Shown: positions 44,555 to 55,622, numbered from the stretch's first letter. The stretch is 64,000 nt of DNA from Sclerodactyla briareus (GCA_026419785.1 JAODTK010005522.1:186001-250000), one strand, 5' to 3'. The notes: a model not told the origin generated them from the letters alone. Numbers and translations: made by a program.

Positions 44555-46485
44555 CCTGATACTATAGCATGATGCCTCTGTTCTTTTCTAGATGGTTTCA
44601 CTGGTACCTAGATCTTATAAAAAAAAACCGAGATCAATTTTTGGCCCCTTTTTATAGGCCCAGGGGCCACACGCAGCTGATAGACCCCGCCAGACGTCCA
44701 TATCTCCGTCCCGATGGTCGCCCCATACTCTCCATGCTCAATTATTGGTACCCACTTCAGTTCGTTTAAAAACCAAAGTGTTCCTGCTGCGCTCTAATCA
44801 GAATTGCGAAACACTTGAACAAAAAAAAAAAAGAACTCATTCGCCTGACGCTTTCTTAGATCACCAAACTATATTAAATAGAATACAATATAATACAAGA
44901 CAACACCACCCCCCCCCCCCCAGCTCGTAAGTGTTTTATTGTTAAAATCTTGTTCAACGTGGTATCAATTATTGAGCTCTTGAAGACGTTGTACTTCCGG
45001 GTTTTTTCAAATGTAATGAGCCTATTATTACTAAAGAGCCTATTATTACTTTGGTGCCATGTGCTTGCTGGTGACTCCCTCTCCAAATACTTAGAACTCT
45101 ACAATTCCGCGTTGTACTTCAGATAGCCTGGCCAGCATACTGTACTCAACAGCCAGTCGTCACGCATCCTGAGGATTACTTAGCTGAATAGAGCTGAATA
45201 GAGCTTGTTCTATTCAGGCTAACTAGGTTGATGGTACTCGAGTAGCTCACACCCTGTTTCAATTAGCATTACAATCAAAGCAACCGTTCTTAGGCGAGTG
45301 TGTGCCCTAATTGGGCTTTCTAGGCGACTGCAGTTGTATGATGTTCTTACCTTGACGTGAACTGGTGAAAGCATGGAGTCACGGTGCCAGGGCCATATAT
45401 CGCCTCGTATACGCTGTAGTTTCCTTCAGTCATTCGGATTTCGAATCTGACTGAAATAGTGGTTTCCGCCGATTTGGAACGATGTCGTGCGGTGACCTAT
45501 CTAATTTAACGGCCCTCGAGATCATTCTCTTAATCGTGAGTTTGGTTTAATTCCAGTGAACACTGGACGACTTTGAGTAACTCATGCTGAACCCGCTCTC
45601 CCCGGTTACGTCAGCGATCATCCAAAACCTGGGAACATTGGCCGAGCTCTGAGAGTTCAAACAGCACGTTATAAATTGTTTCGGGAGTCAAACCACTCAT
45701 TACTTTAACTGACACGAGTACGATGAAGGAATAAGCGACTATCCAAACTTTGGAGCATTGTTCCCTGCATGCTACCTTTCTTTCTAAATAATAGCGTGGA
45801 GGTGTAATTTCAGCAACGTGACTGGACCCGAAATGTATTATATGTTTTAGAAATGCTGATTTAACAATATGCTGATTTAACTTTGAGGCATGATTCACCG
45901 TGACGTCCTTTCCTACGGATACGCAGCTGGGGATCGGGAAAATTTAGTCGCGCCCCCCGTGTTTTATGGCTACCAGTATAAGTCCCCGACTCTCGTTCGT
46001 ATTGTTCAATATATTTCACATTCGAGTTCCGTGATGGCTTAACTGGAGATTCATACTGTTTAAAACATCGAACTCTCGTTACCAGGTTACATTTCTCATC
46101 CATGTCGTTCATCACCGCACAGTGTATGCCGCCCGTGTATTCAGGTGAAATTACATTCCGTGACAATTTCGCATTCCATCAGTCCATTCAACCTATCCTC
46201 ACAGTGCTTTTCAGTGTCTAAGGCTTGGAGGCAACAGCTTTTTCTAAAGACCTTTGTCATAACCTTTTTTCTTCAGTTGGTTTTTGTGGTTTATCATTTT
46301 ATACTTGCAAACTCTGCCAAAAAAACAAAACGTTTGTAACCACAATCAGAAACGTGATATCCCGTATTTCCTATCGAAGAACAATTGGAGAATGGGAATT
46401 GGAGCACTGCTACAGTGGAGGTTTACGCACAGAGCAAAAGGAACGCCGGTAGCCCCAACGGAAATTTAAATTGTTGGGAGCAAAA
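44555..46485. other. No firm gene; weak Ig-like frame before receptor B
   Basis: Contains poly-A (44820-44832) and poly-C (44909-44921) runs. GAATAGAGCTGAATAGAGCTTG (45184-45205) is a short duplication. On plus, 45960-46210 is open for about 80 codons with two Cys (YCSIYFTF and SFITAQCMPP) in an Ig-like layout but no Trp. It may be an outlying segment of the receptor locus or chance. Confidence 0.35.
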
Positions 46486-46490
46486 TACAA

Positions 46491-47951
46491 TATGCGATTC
46501 TGTCGTACTTGAAAGTATTGTTCTGCTATTCGTTGTTCCTGCTCCGTTTCTCTAATGGCATAGAATTCAAAATAGAAGACGTCGATAGACACAGGGTGGT
46601 GCCTCCCATTGGAAGCTAACGTGGTCCTGGTGTGTACGGCATCGCATGGGATAGCGAATCCACAGTTCCAAATAACACACAAGGAGTTGACATTTCCGTT
46701 CAGGAGGACAGAGAGTATGTCACTGACGCTATCGAGAGAGGACTGCGGCCTGCGCGCACCATTACCCGGGTTCAATCGCCTACGCGGCGTCTTATACGGT
46801 TGCTCCTCAGTGAGGCCAGGGTCTTCAGTCGAGACGCTGACTTGGTGCTCAACGTCCCATGACGGCGGGGGAGCATTCTCTGCTTCACGCATGCCGAGTC
46901 ATAGACTTTATGGTGGGGGGAAGAGTTTAGTCCGTAGTGCTTCTACCACTGGTTCGTGATTACCGAGCGAGGTGAACCGTTGACTCAGGTTGGAGAAACC
47001 GTAGACTCTGTAACGCGATTCATTACAACTGGAGTCATGTGACTATCCGAGGAGTGGGTAAGGGGATCGGCGAGGTGTCGTTGGGGGCCGCTGGAACTTC
47101 AGACCAGGGCAACATCTACATGTGCGTCCACCCGAAGGCAAACCAATCAGGGGTCTAAAATATGTACCATTGGAACATTCGTGTTAGGTACGAGAAGCAC
47201 TCTACCGCCTCGTACGGACACTGCAGAGACCACGATAAGACCGGTACAGTCCACAGTGGGACCCGCAGGAACCTACGATAAGACCAGGTATTTCCTCACC
47301 CGAGAAACAGACTGTACCTACTGAGAGAATGACAGATCTCCTAAGGGCATCACTGATATAGACAAGATTTCACCGCATCGAAGGATTCACTTAAGCGATC
47401 AGAGACAGCGGGATGAGAGGAACGACTTCAATGGCGCCTGACGTATCCTCGACCAAAGTCCAACCGCTCCATTGTCACAAGATCCAGAGGAGATACAAGA
47501 ACCAGTATTCTTCTTGCGTCCGCTCTCTCTTATCAATCATCATTTTCATCCTGATAGCCGTCTGCTTATTATGACTCATTTCGACGGAGAAAGGAAGGAC
47601 AGCCGTCGAAAGAAAGGGGAGTTACAGGAGAAAACCAGTCGATCACGAGATGACGACAACCAATGTACGAGGACCAGGGGAAACTGGCGGGAACTCCGAG
47701 CGAAAGTTTTTCAGGCGTGAGAGGAGGAGAGGCGAGGATAACGATTGGACAAACCTGAGGGACATTCCCAGGAGGAGGGTCCATACGAAAAAAGCGGTTA
47801 CCTCAAGCCTAAATCGGTATGGGTGGCTGCCGGGGGCGAGAGCAACCGGACGACCTACCGGAGAATCCCGGGGATACGGGCCCGTCCGGCTGCACTGTCG
47901 CGTCCCTACGATAACTTCCGCACGATCGTCGGCGAGGTTGGCCATTCCTAG
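46491..47951 (+). CDS. Ig-superfamily single-pass receptor-like gene (receptor B), frameshifted
   Basis: The layout is that of a complete type I receptor on one uninterrupted stretch. An ATG at 46491 is followed, one frame over, by a signal-peptide-like LKVLFCYSLFLLRFSNG. Domain 1 runs from IEFKIEDVDRHRVVPP and VVLVCTASHG to SMSLTLSRED and ACAHHYPG (about 46570-46770). A partial second segment has TLTWCSTSH (about 46830). The clearest domain has GEPLTQVGE, LCNAIHYNW, GEVSLGAAGTSDQG and IYMCVHP (about 46980-47130), with Cys, Trp and a D-x-G-x-x-Y-x-C box. A Thr/Pro stalk follows (about 47200-47330). The membrane segment is LLSIIIFILIAVCLL (47527-47571), with basic residues after it. The tail has several Tyr motifs: PMYEDQG, GPYEKSGYLKP, TTYRRI and SRPYDNF. 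YDNF fits the Y-x-N type recognised by Grb2-like SH2 domains. The last frame ends at 47951. About six frame changes are needed. Function is inferred from architecture only. Confidence 0.66.
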
Positions 47952-48557
47952 AACAGGCGGAGCACAAGTCGCCGCCGAATGGCCCCGCGACCGGAGAGAG
48001 GTGTGTGGAGGCAAAAGTCGCAAATATGGCGCGGCTCCCTCTTGGTACGCCAGAAGATGCGGACGAAGCAGGCCGCTCAGGGGTTTCCAACCCCGGTGGG
48101 GAATATTTGGGACAAATACAGTACAACAATGAGAAGATTCGTCGTGTTAAGTGAAGAGCCTGAAGAGGCAGTGTTGTATTAACGGTACCAAAATAATATA
48201 AGGGGCAGTTCTGCACTTTAAAACAAAGACGCATAGGTATTGTCAACTTGCGTTGTGATGAATAGTCCTATCAAATCTAAGAAGCGAAAGTCAAGGTGTA
48301 GGGGAAGGTGATTGCGTTGTAACCGTTATTTTAATGACTATAAATTTTAATCTACATCAATCAACTTGGTCATACAAAATAACAAATGAATGCAAACGGA
48401 TAGTGGACCATGCTAATGTTAGAAGAAAACTGCCTCGAATTAAAAACGATTGTTTTAACATTTGATCGAGCTGGTCATTCGTTCGTTGTCCTGTTGGTAG
48501 TCCGCGTGGATAATTATTCCAATCAATCCGATAGTATATTTTTAATCAATCTCTGCG

Positions 48558-48887
48558 ATGAATGTTAAATGCATGTATATACGACGACGTTTTGAAGACT
48601 CTCGGTATCAAATTGTAATTATACATTTGGACTGGCTGGATTCGGCGTCATTAACCAAGTGGATGATTAGTCCAGGGAGCCCCTTGGGCCGTCCCATAAC
48701 GGAAATATGCAATGGCCAACGTATTTTGAGTTCAATGGGATGGCTCTACAGTAACGCCAAATTGCCGCTAACGGTAAAACAAAGCCCGGATATAGCAACC
48801 TTTAGAGTGTATTGTGATAAACCCAAATGCAGTCGGGATATGAATTATAATAACATTGAATCTATTACAAGCTATAATCCCCCCTAA
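48558..48887 (+). CDS. Ig-like reading frame 1 of the cluster after receptor B
   Basis: A 109-codon ATG-started frame, uninterrupted. Near its C-terminal half it has TEICNGQ, SMGWLYS (Trp 11 residues after Cys) and DIATFRVYCD (Cys 25 residues after Trp), the spacing of a short Ig-like domain. Upstream is RYQIVIIHLDWLDS. There is no signal peptide or membrane segment in this frame. It lies 600 bp after receptor B on the same strand and could be an exon of another receptor or a chance pattern in AT-rich sequence. Confidence 0.3.
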   Translation: MNVKCMYIRRRFEDSRYQIVIIHLDWLDSASLTKWMISPGSPLGRPITEICNGQRILSSMGWLYSNAKLPLTVKQSPDIATFRVYCDKPKCSRDMNYNNIESITSYNPP

Positions 48888-48934
48888 TAATCACATGTAT
48901 CGTCAATTACTGGCCATCAATTCGACAACGTTCC

Positions 48935-49282
48935 GTGGCGTTTCGAAAACTAGGCTCGCTTTGCCTCGCGCAGGTCAGTTTGACTTGCCAACATTCCATG
49001 CCTCTCTCTATTTCAATTAGCTTCGTATTGTGGATTAATTCGGCTGACATAAAAGATGGAAATTGCACAATTATAAAATTTAGTAACATTGAAATTATAT
49101 GTAATGAACATAGCTATAACTCTGATAATTTCGATATTTGCTGCGATGAACGCCCAATTCAATATTACATATCAGTTGGCAACCCTATGCCATGGGACGC
49201 TGTGGAAATTTCTGAGTGCGATTTCTATTCGTTTTGTGATTGGACTGAAAAGGCCGGCTGTTCCCATGTCCAATCAGAATAA
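48935..49282 (+). CDS. Ig-like reading frame 2 of the cluster
   Basis: A 115-codon ATG-started frame. It contains AQVSLTCQHS, FVLWINS (Trp 15 residues after Cys), NCTIIKFS and IEIICNE (Cys 25 residues after Trp), a good match to B, C, E and F strands of a short Ig domain in a single frame. The remainder is Cys-rich (ICCDE, ECDFYSFCDW, AGCSH). It overlaps a better signal-peptide candidate in another frame at 49089, so the start and extent are uncertain. Confidence 0.33.
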   Translation: MAFRKLGSLCLAQVSLTCQHSMPLSISISFVLWINSADIKDGNCTIIKFSNIEIICNEHSYNSDNFDICCDERPIQYYISVGNPMPWDAVEISECDFYSFCDWTEKAGCSHVQSE

Positions 49283-49589
49283 GTTTAACATAGGCAGTTC
49301 GACCACAAAGAACCCTCTTTAGAACAGCTCAAACTGGACCAATAGACTATGGAGTTCCCCAATGACCGCAATTCTTGGACACCCACAACTGCGTAAAATT
49401 TGTGAAATCTACCGATTCTCTCTTGAGAATTCATTCGAAATATTTTTTTCAACCGAAAAAGGCCGTCGGTTCCTGGAGAAATATAGTTTTGAATTGGACA
49501 TGATGAGAAGAGGGAATATCTTACTTTCAGTATTGAATAAAGCTGGAGTGATAGCTTACCGCGTTACCAGCGGTTCTTGCAAATGCTAA
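49089..49589 (+). CDS. Signal-peptide frame followed by an Ig-like frame
   Basis: The ATG at 49089 begins MKLYVMNIAITLIISIFAAM, then NAQFNITYQLATLC, a textbook secretion signal with likely cleavage after AMNA. This frame ends at 49322. From 49362 a second ATG frame continues to 49589, with KICEIYRF, NSFEIFF, GNILLSVLNKAGVIAYRV and GSCKC. That resembles the E-F strand region (LxxxxxxDxGxYxC) of an Ig domain, but the expected second Cys is Arg. No membrane segment follows before the repeats at 49.8 kb. It could be a secreted Ig protein or a gene fragment. Confidence 0.33.
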
Positions 49590-49794
49590 CGAATTAATTT
49601 TTGTGCCGTAAATGAAGGGGCTTACACATAACATCACGTCTGGTTAGCCTAACAGCAAAGGCGCGGTTAGTTCCGTTATGTGTGTTCAGGAGACACGAGC
49701 CAGTCCATAATAATGTCCATAATAATATATCGTTAAGTACTGTCTATATAAAGTATTCAGTATTATATGGAAGCGTGTCGGAAACTGAGATTTA

Positions 49795-52130
49795 GCATGA
49801 AACTTCACAATCTTAGTACATGATATGATTCCTATCGTTTTGGGGTCAAGACCAAGTTCATCTGAGGTCATGTATGGAAACTTTGATGAACACGACACGT
49901 CAAATGTTCAGGATCAGTCACGGAATCCTCGGCTTCGGTTTCTGTTTGGTTCTCTTGGGACGAAGTTAGAGGAGCCATGCAGTCATGGACAATGTGTGTG
50001 TGTGTGTGTGTGTGTGTGTGGCACCGAGCTGTGAACACGATAACTTTACCCACCTGGATGAATATATTTTGGGGTAATGTTGTAAAAAAGGGAAAAAAAT
50101 GTGGAAGGGGGGAAATAATACGTTGTTGGCATGATAACTAAACCCCATCGGAATCAATGAACAAAACCTCTACCTGGAATGCGGGTTCCTCCTAATGAGT
50201 ACATTGATCCTATTGTTTGGGTCAGGTCGAAGATCCAAGGTGGGAAAAGTGGTTCAAAGTCACAAGTTGTGTTCAGCCTTTCTCATGTCCTCCTTCCAGC
50301 CACTAAGCTACCGAGACTGTAGTAATCTATTGTATTGAATGAATAAAAAACTAAAATTGAAAGAAAAGGAACGATAGCATTAGGTCAAAAATTCCTAATT
50401 TAGTGGATCAGGTTCGTGTGGCTTAAAACATATTACATTTGTTGTGGATCGGCCGGCGTTTTTGTTGTTTCAATTCGCGGGCTGATCACCATTTTCGCCG
50501 AGAATAGAAACGATGAGTGCGTTTAATTTGGACTGAAGTTCTCCTTGTAGATGAGGTATCGAAACGTTGGACATGTTTATTTTCAATACAATTGTTGCTA
50601 TTTTCTCGAATATTTCAAAGGTTGGAATGGAGACTTAATATGCATGTTTCAAGAATGCCTCTGGTCGACCACGTCGAAATTTGATATGTCGTTTTCCTTT
50701 TTGGAAGTATGAAGCCTTGTCGTTTTCTGTGTGGACCGGAGCCACTTTTAGGAGAAGGTCCTCACTTTTCCCAGGGATGGATGAATGCTCATACTTGGTA
50801 TGTGGGTCCTCGAATGAATACATGATCCTCATTGTTGAAGGCAGGCAAAATGCCATTCAAGTCCTGAAACCTTGTTATTGCAATAGCTCCAAATGTCTGG
50901 CCTTGTCATTTTTGAAATTCGGTATGCAGGTTCCTTATGGGGAATACTTGTACTATTCGTTTATCAAGCAGAGGGGGAAATGAGGAGGAATTTATTTGAA
51001 AAAAATCTGTATAGTGTACACGGTAAGTGATTTGCGGCTCTCTTACGGGGAACCTATTGTTTTTGTAGAGAATGGAAAAATTGTGAAAAATCGATAATTT
51101 TGGGAATGTCGGTTAAACCGAGAGTCCGCCATGGTGAGTGTAAGGTACCTCCTCCCCTCCGAAGGCGTATATCATTCTTGATTCCATTTGTTGTGCTTGT
51201 ATCTGATCATAGGTTATCAGGAAATGACTCAAGGAGTCGCCATGCCTGTTGGTTTCCTGTTTACAGTATTTTTTTGAGCTGATGAAAGATTTCCAGTACG
51301 GTTTTCTACCTTCTCTTTCTTGACCGACAGTCAGATGGAAATTATGCAGTCACGTCAGGATGTATACCTATGTTACGTGTGTTCCCCATGGTAAGCACAT
51401 GATCCGTATCATTTTTGGGGGTTCAGGCCAGAGTTCATCTGACGGGGTAGATAGGTCAGCCTGAAATCTTTTAAGGTGGATGAGGGTCATTCTCAGTGGA
51501 AACTATAATTGTTGTGCAGATTCAATGTGCTGACCACTTTCAGTTGTGAACACGATAACCAGACCCACCTGGATGATGAAGCTCATGATGTATAAGTGAT
51601 GAGTGCAAATCCCTATTGTTTTGAGGCAGGCAGGGTCCAGAAGTCATCGGAGTGTTAAAGGTCATATATGAAATCTTTGCAAAACACGATAAGGTCCAGG
51701 GACAGTGGGTTTGATCAAGTTGACTTCCTTCTGGGAGTATCCGAACTATGATTTTGGTTCCAATGGGGCCATTTTTGGTGGCGACTATTTTGTGATAAAT
51801 CAATCCTTCGGCCAACGTCAGCCTGTAAAGCGATAATCATTTCTCATCAAAAATATGCAATTTGTGCAAAAACTTGAATTGTGGCAAATTTTAGCTTGTA
51901 AACATAACTCCACCTAGATGGATGACGCTCTTGGCGAACTATATGTGTTCACCATTATGAGTACATGACTCAATGTATTGAGTCGATTCTAGATCAACAG
52001 AAGTGTAAAACCCTTGTAAACACGATCGTTCAATAATGGCTTGGTCTGATCGAGTTGAAATTTGTGTGTGGTTCTCTCATGAAGAGTACATGAAACCTAT
52101 TGTTTTATCGAGATGGTGTCCATTTTTTGT
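49795..52130. repeat. Degenerate tandem repeat, 'ACACGATAAC...CACCTGGATG' family
   Basis: Recurring phrases are GTGAACACGATAAC (50030 and 51545), CCACCTGGATGA/G (50049, 51569), ATGAGTACAT.GATCC (50197, 50816), CCTATTGTTTTGGGTCAGG-like text (50208, 51612, 52098) and AGGTCATxTATGGAAA (49865, 51659). Units are about 180-220 bp and strongly diverged. The same family is at 9.8-10.5 kb. A (TG)n microsatellite lies inside at 49993-50020. The frames are not genes. Confidence 0.72.
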
Positions 52131-52134
52131 GAAA

Positions 52135-53145
52135 AGTAGGAATTCTATGAGAAATGCATATGTTGCCCTATTGAGATGACTACCGTTCCCACTTGTCCAC
52201 GGTCCGGTATAGGCATAAAAATGAGTCAAGGATGCACTACGCCTTTATGGTTCGATATGACGTCATTCTTTAGCGTGACGGAAAGTAGCAGGTTTCGATC
52301 ACTTCGGGATCTGATGAGAAGTATTGTGAGATGGTTTACTGAGTAATTTAGACCATTTATCCCACAGGGCCCCTTCCTCCTGATTCAGCCCGGAATGTGT
52401 ATTGTAAACAGTCGAGATAAAAAATTTCTAAAATCTTTTGTAAGGCATATCAATGCGGGGAAGCAGGAGACGGGGGGGGGGGGGGGGACGTCGTTTCCCG
52501 TTCGCCGTCGTTGCTCGTCGTACCGTCGTTCGGTACGTTGCGTTTATATTGAAACCAGTGTAATTTTATTGACGATATACCGTAATATATATCTGGAATT
52601 GCATCGAGACGAAATCGTGACGTCATGCAACGTCGTCGTCGCTTCTCCCGCTAGTTGTTAGCAGACGACGAGTCCTTCAACAGTATATGAGAGAGGCGGA
52701 GAATTGGCGAGTGTCTATCCCGGCCTTGACATTCTGCAAACGAGTGCAGCCTTCTGGTTAAACCAGATAGGGATAAATAAGCCATTCGTAGTATGTTAAG
52801 TGCGCATGCTCACCATTAACCTTGGAGGGAATAGACGGAGATTCCCCCATACAATATCGTACAGCTTATGAGTTAAACTGTCACCCTAGAATATGAAAAC
52901 GCAACCAATTCATCCCAGGTTGGTGTTATGTTGGACAAAAGTATAGGGGCAAATCTCTTAAGTTTTGTGTTCGCAGGATTTGGTAATTTCTGCAGGGGAG
53001 CTCCGAAAAATTGTTTCTGCACACTCTACGTTCAACGTCGAACTGCAGTCGTTCCCTCATGACATTGACACAAAATCATTATCATCTCATTAAACTGTAT
53101 CTCCGACTGGCTCATTGGGGCGTTAAAATAAATAAAAAGGTAAGA
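52135..53145. other. No supported gene; CpG-rich patch with CRE-like palindrome
   Basis: 52480-52660 is rich in CGTCG words (GTCGTTCGGTACG, AACGTCGTCGTCGC) and contains the palindrome TGACGTCA at 52618-52625, the consensus cAMP-response element. It could be a promoter, but no gene start follows convincingly. A 17-base G run is at 52470-52486. Confidence 0.3.
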
Positions 53146-53149
53146 ATTG

Positions 53150-53345
53150 GATAACCCCCCCCCCCTGGCGGTGAGGTGGGTTCTTATGACAACATGCCGG
53201 GCCGAGGATCAAACCTACTCAAGGCCTGACAAGACCAGAGGCAGACCCAGAGACTGCATGCACGTTTTTTGTCAACTGTGAATCAAGACCAGGCACACGG
53301 AATAAGGTAATACCCTAATAATGGATGCCCTTACCACTAGACCAT
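53150..53345 (-). mobile_element. tRNA-like SINE copy (family shared with 63.37-63.47 kb)
   Basis: On minus, the A-box-like GGTCTAGTGGTAAGGGC lies at about 53322-53338 and the B-box-like GGTTTGATCCTCGG at about 53206-53219. The two are about 120 bp apart, too far for a plain tRNA, so an insertion or a composite head is likely. CAGTTGACAAAAAACGTGC, GCAGTCTCTGGGTCTGC and CTTGAGTAGG match the copy near 63.4 kb. Confidence 0.55.
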
Positions 53346-53349
53346 GTCG

Positions 53350-53855
53350 TCAGTCGAATAGGTAGTCAATGTTTAACGACGTGTATGCATATGTATCGTA
53401 TGACTTTTCGGCTTTTCGGAAGAAGTCGAAATCCTCACCTCCAGTACGCAAAAAATAGGATACCGCGAACCGCGAACCATATTCCGATACGGAGTGCGGA
53501 ATAACTAACTTAGATAAAAGCCAAATTCACGCGCGCATGGCCAATGAAAGGGCTCTCATATGCTGAATCGGATATAAGGTTTCGTGAGACTGAAATATAT
53601 TCCAAAATCCCAATAGAATTGATCGCGAAGCGGGGTACAATCTGAGCGGGGGCCAGTGTGTGGATACGTCCTGTTTGGTTGCAAAATAAATATGGGGTCC
53701 ACAGAGGCGGGTCAAAAAATGAATGGAAGAGAACCTAATAGGCAAAAAGCACATACCAATGCATATACGGATGAATATCACTGCGTATGAACTCATGGAA
53801 TATCCTTCTCATGAAGCCAATCAACGACCATATGCATGGGCTCCTACATTCTTAT
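53350..53855. other. No supported gene
   Basis: ATGGAATATCC(T/C)(T/C)CTCAT(G/A)AAGCC occurs at 53796-53818 and again at 55263-55285, on either side of the LINE. This suggests a duplicated or pre-existing repeat at the insertion site. Confidence 0.4.
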
Positions 53856-53857
53856 GA

Positions 53858-54105
53858 TCTTTTCGCATAACTTATAGTGTGTTCTCTTCTGAAACAAGCG
53901 TTTGTTTCCGTAAATATGTAATTTTCACAGCCATCCCGGACACGTATACGCAAAAATGGAATCCCAGCCTCAGAGGGAGATTCCATGAGTGCGAATACGG
54001 AGCGCGGCATGATTCCACAAATGCTCGATTCACGGGTACAAGGACGGTGAAAGTGTTCTTACCTGGATATACCGGATGGCCACCCCGGCGAGGATGGCCC
54101 AAGGA
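53858..54105 (-). repeat. Dispersed repeat, copy 2 (inverted relative to 15.54 kb)
   Basis: The reverse complement carries GTTATGCGAAAAGATC, TTTCAGAAGAGAA, TATTTACGGAAACAAACG and GCTGGGATTCCAT in the order expected from the 15.5 kb copy. The 76-82-residue frames on both strands come from this repeat. Confidence 0.7.
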
Positions 54106-54114
54106 TAGAAGGTT

Positions 54115-55190
54115 GATTAACCCTTGAAGATCCTGCTGTTCTCCAGTCTGGTCTTGAACTCATTCAGTGTTGGTGCAGAAACTACATTTTCCGGGAGCTG
54201 ATTCCATGTTTTCATTTCTCGCTGAAAAACGTACATGCTTCCTTACAACCAGTCTTACTGATGATGCCTGATTTCTTGCTGTGTCCTTGTGTAGTAGTGT
54301 ACGTGACAAATTCAACACTATTTCCAACATTCACAGTAGTCTGCAGTTTAATATCTGGTACAATGTCTAAGGTCCTGCCGTCGTAGATGCCTTTTCTATG
54401 GTAATCAAATCCAATTCTTAAGCCTCTCCCCATAACTCTTATTTCTGAGTCCCGGTTCTAACTCTGTCATTCTCCGTTGGCATCTTCTAGCAGTTTGATG
54501 TCTTTTTTTCAAATAAGGTTTCCCAGACAGGAATGCAATAGTCCAGACGCGGTCTGACTAGGGACTTGTGTAACTTCATAATGATCTGCTCATCAAAATT
54601 TGTAAAGATCCCTCTTATTATTCAACTATATACACGGTTGGCTTTTTCTGTAGCTTCTGCGCACTGTTTACTGAATTTAAAAGTTGTACTCACATAGATT
54701 ATCAAATCCCTTTCATGACTTCCTTTGAGCTCAGTTCTGTCTCTTTCATATAGTACTTATATTTAGATTTATTAAACTGAAGTGCAAGACTGTACATTTC
54801 TCAGCATCATTAAAGGACATCTGCCACTTCGTTTGTCCATTCTATTAACTGATTAACTTGTTAACATCGTCTTGTAATTTGACTCTATCGTCTTCTCCCT
54901 TTATCGGCCGTATCACCTTTGTATCATCTGCAAGCTTACTCAAGTCCGAATTCAGATCCAGGTCTATGTCGTTCATATACATTGTAAACAAATTGGTCCA
55001 AGTACTGACCCTTGTATTACTGAGCTTGTCACTGTTTTCCAATCTGATTCCACCCCATCAAGCACAACTCGCTGTTTCGATATTTCAGCCATTCAGACAT
55101 CCAACTTAGAATTTTTCCCTCAATGCATGTGCCTGTACTTTAGCGATCAATCGGTGTGGAGGAGGTATCAAAAGCCTTCCTTCCCGCCAA
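54115..55190 (-). mobile_element. 5'-truncated CR1-like LINE, reverse transcriptase part
   Basis: Read on minus from about 55185: FDTSSTPIDR, EWLKYRNSE (about 55090), a degraded QGSVLGP equivalent (YKGQYLDQ, near 55010), LFTMYMNDIDLDLNS (about 54995-54955), KLADDTKVI (catalytic FADD box with Leu for Phe, about 54935-54910), DDVNKLIS, then KQCAEATEKANRVYS (about 54675-54630), KSLVRPRLDYC (about 54575-54545) and a C-terminal CTNTE-VQDQTGEQQ equivalent ending near 54125. This order and the SLVRPRLDYC phrase are typical of CR1/L2/Jockey-group elements. Several frameshifts are present and there is no endonuclease domain, so it is inactive. Confidence 0.87.
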
Positions 55191-55194
55191 GTAT

Positions 55195-55620
55195 ACACAC
55201 CATCCACGGGGAGATCCGCCCATCTACATAGCTAGCTTATATGCGGTATTCGATTTGCATTCTATGGAATATCCTCCTCATAAAGCCGAGCGGCGTCCGT
55301 ATCCATAATGTACGGTACTGTTTATCTGGCTTTCATTCGCTTATTCTCTATCAGCGTGAGAATCAACATTCATGCCGCACCTCGCATCCGCCCTCGGCTA
55401 CCGGTATAGTAGCGGACTCGAACGATATCATGACCCGAACAGTGCGTACTGTTTATACGATGGGCGGACGCATAATGCGCGCTATTCGATCAAGATGCGT
55501 CAAAACAGGAAAATGTTCTGATTTTTATTCTTTTCTAATGCATATTTAGATAGAAATCTACAAATAATTGGTGTAACGATGGCAACAAACTGCAAATCAG
55601 CGGTTCACCAATTAGATTCG
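55195..55620. other. No supported gene
   Basis: The left edge carries the repeat ATGGAATATCCTCCTCATAAAGCC (see the note at 53350). The 102-codon frame at 55241-55549 has no recognised domain. Confidence 0.4.
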
Positions 55621-55622
55621 AC

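Noticed and set aside
46410..46892. 160-codon minus-strand frame opposite receptor B
   Set aside because: The plus strand over the same bases gives a signal peptide and Ig motifs continuous with the downstream membrane protein, so the minus frame is probably a shadow.
47650..48132. 160-codon Arg/Gly-rich frame overlapping the receptor B tail
   Set aside because: It is a frame shadow of the GC-rich tail; the overlapping frames with Tyr motifs continue the receptor more sensibly.
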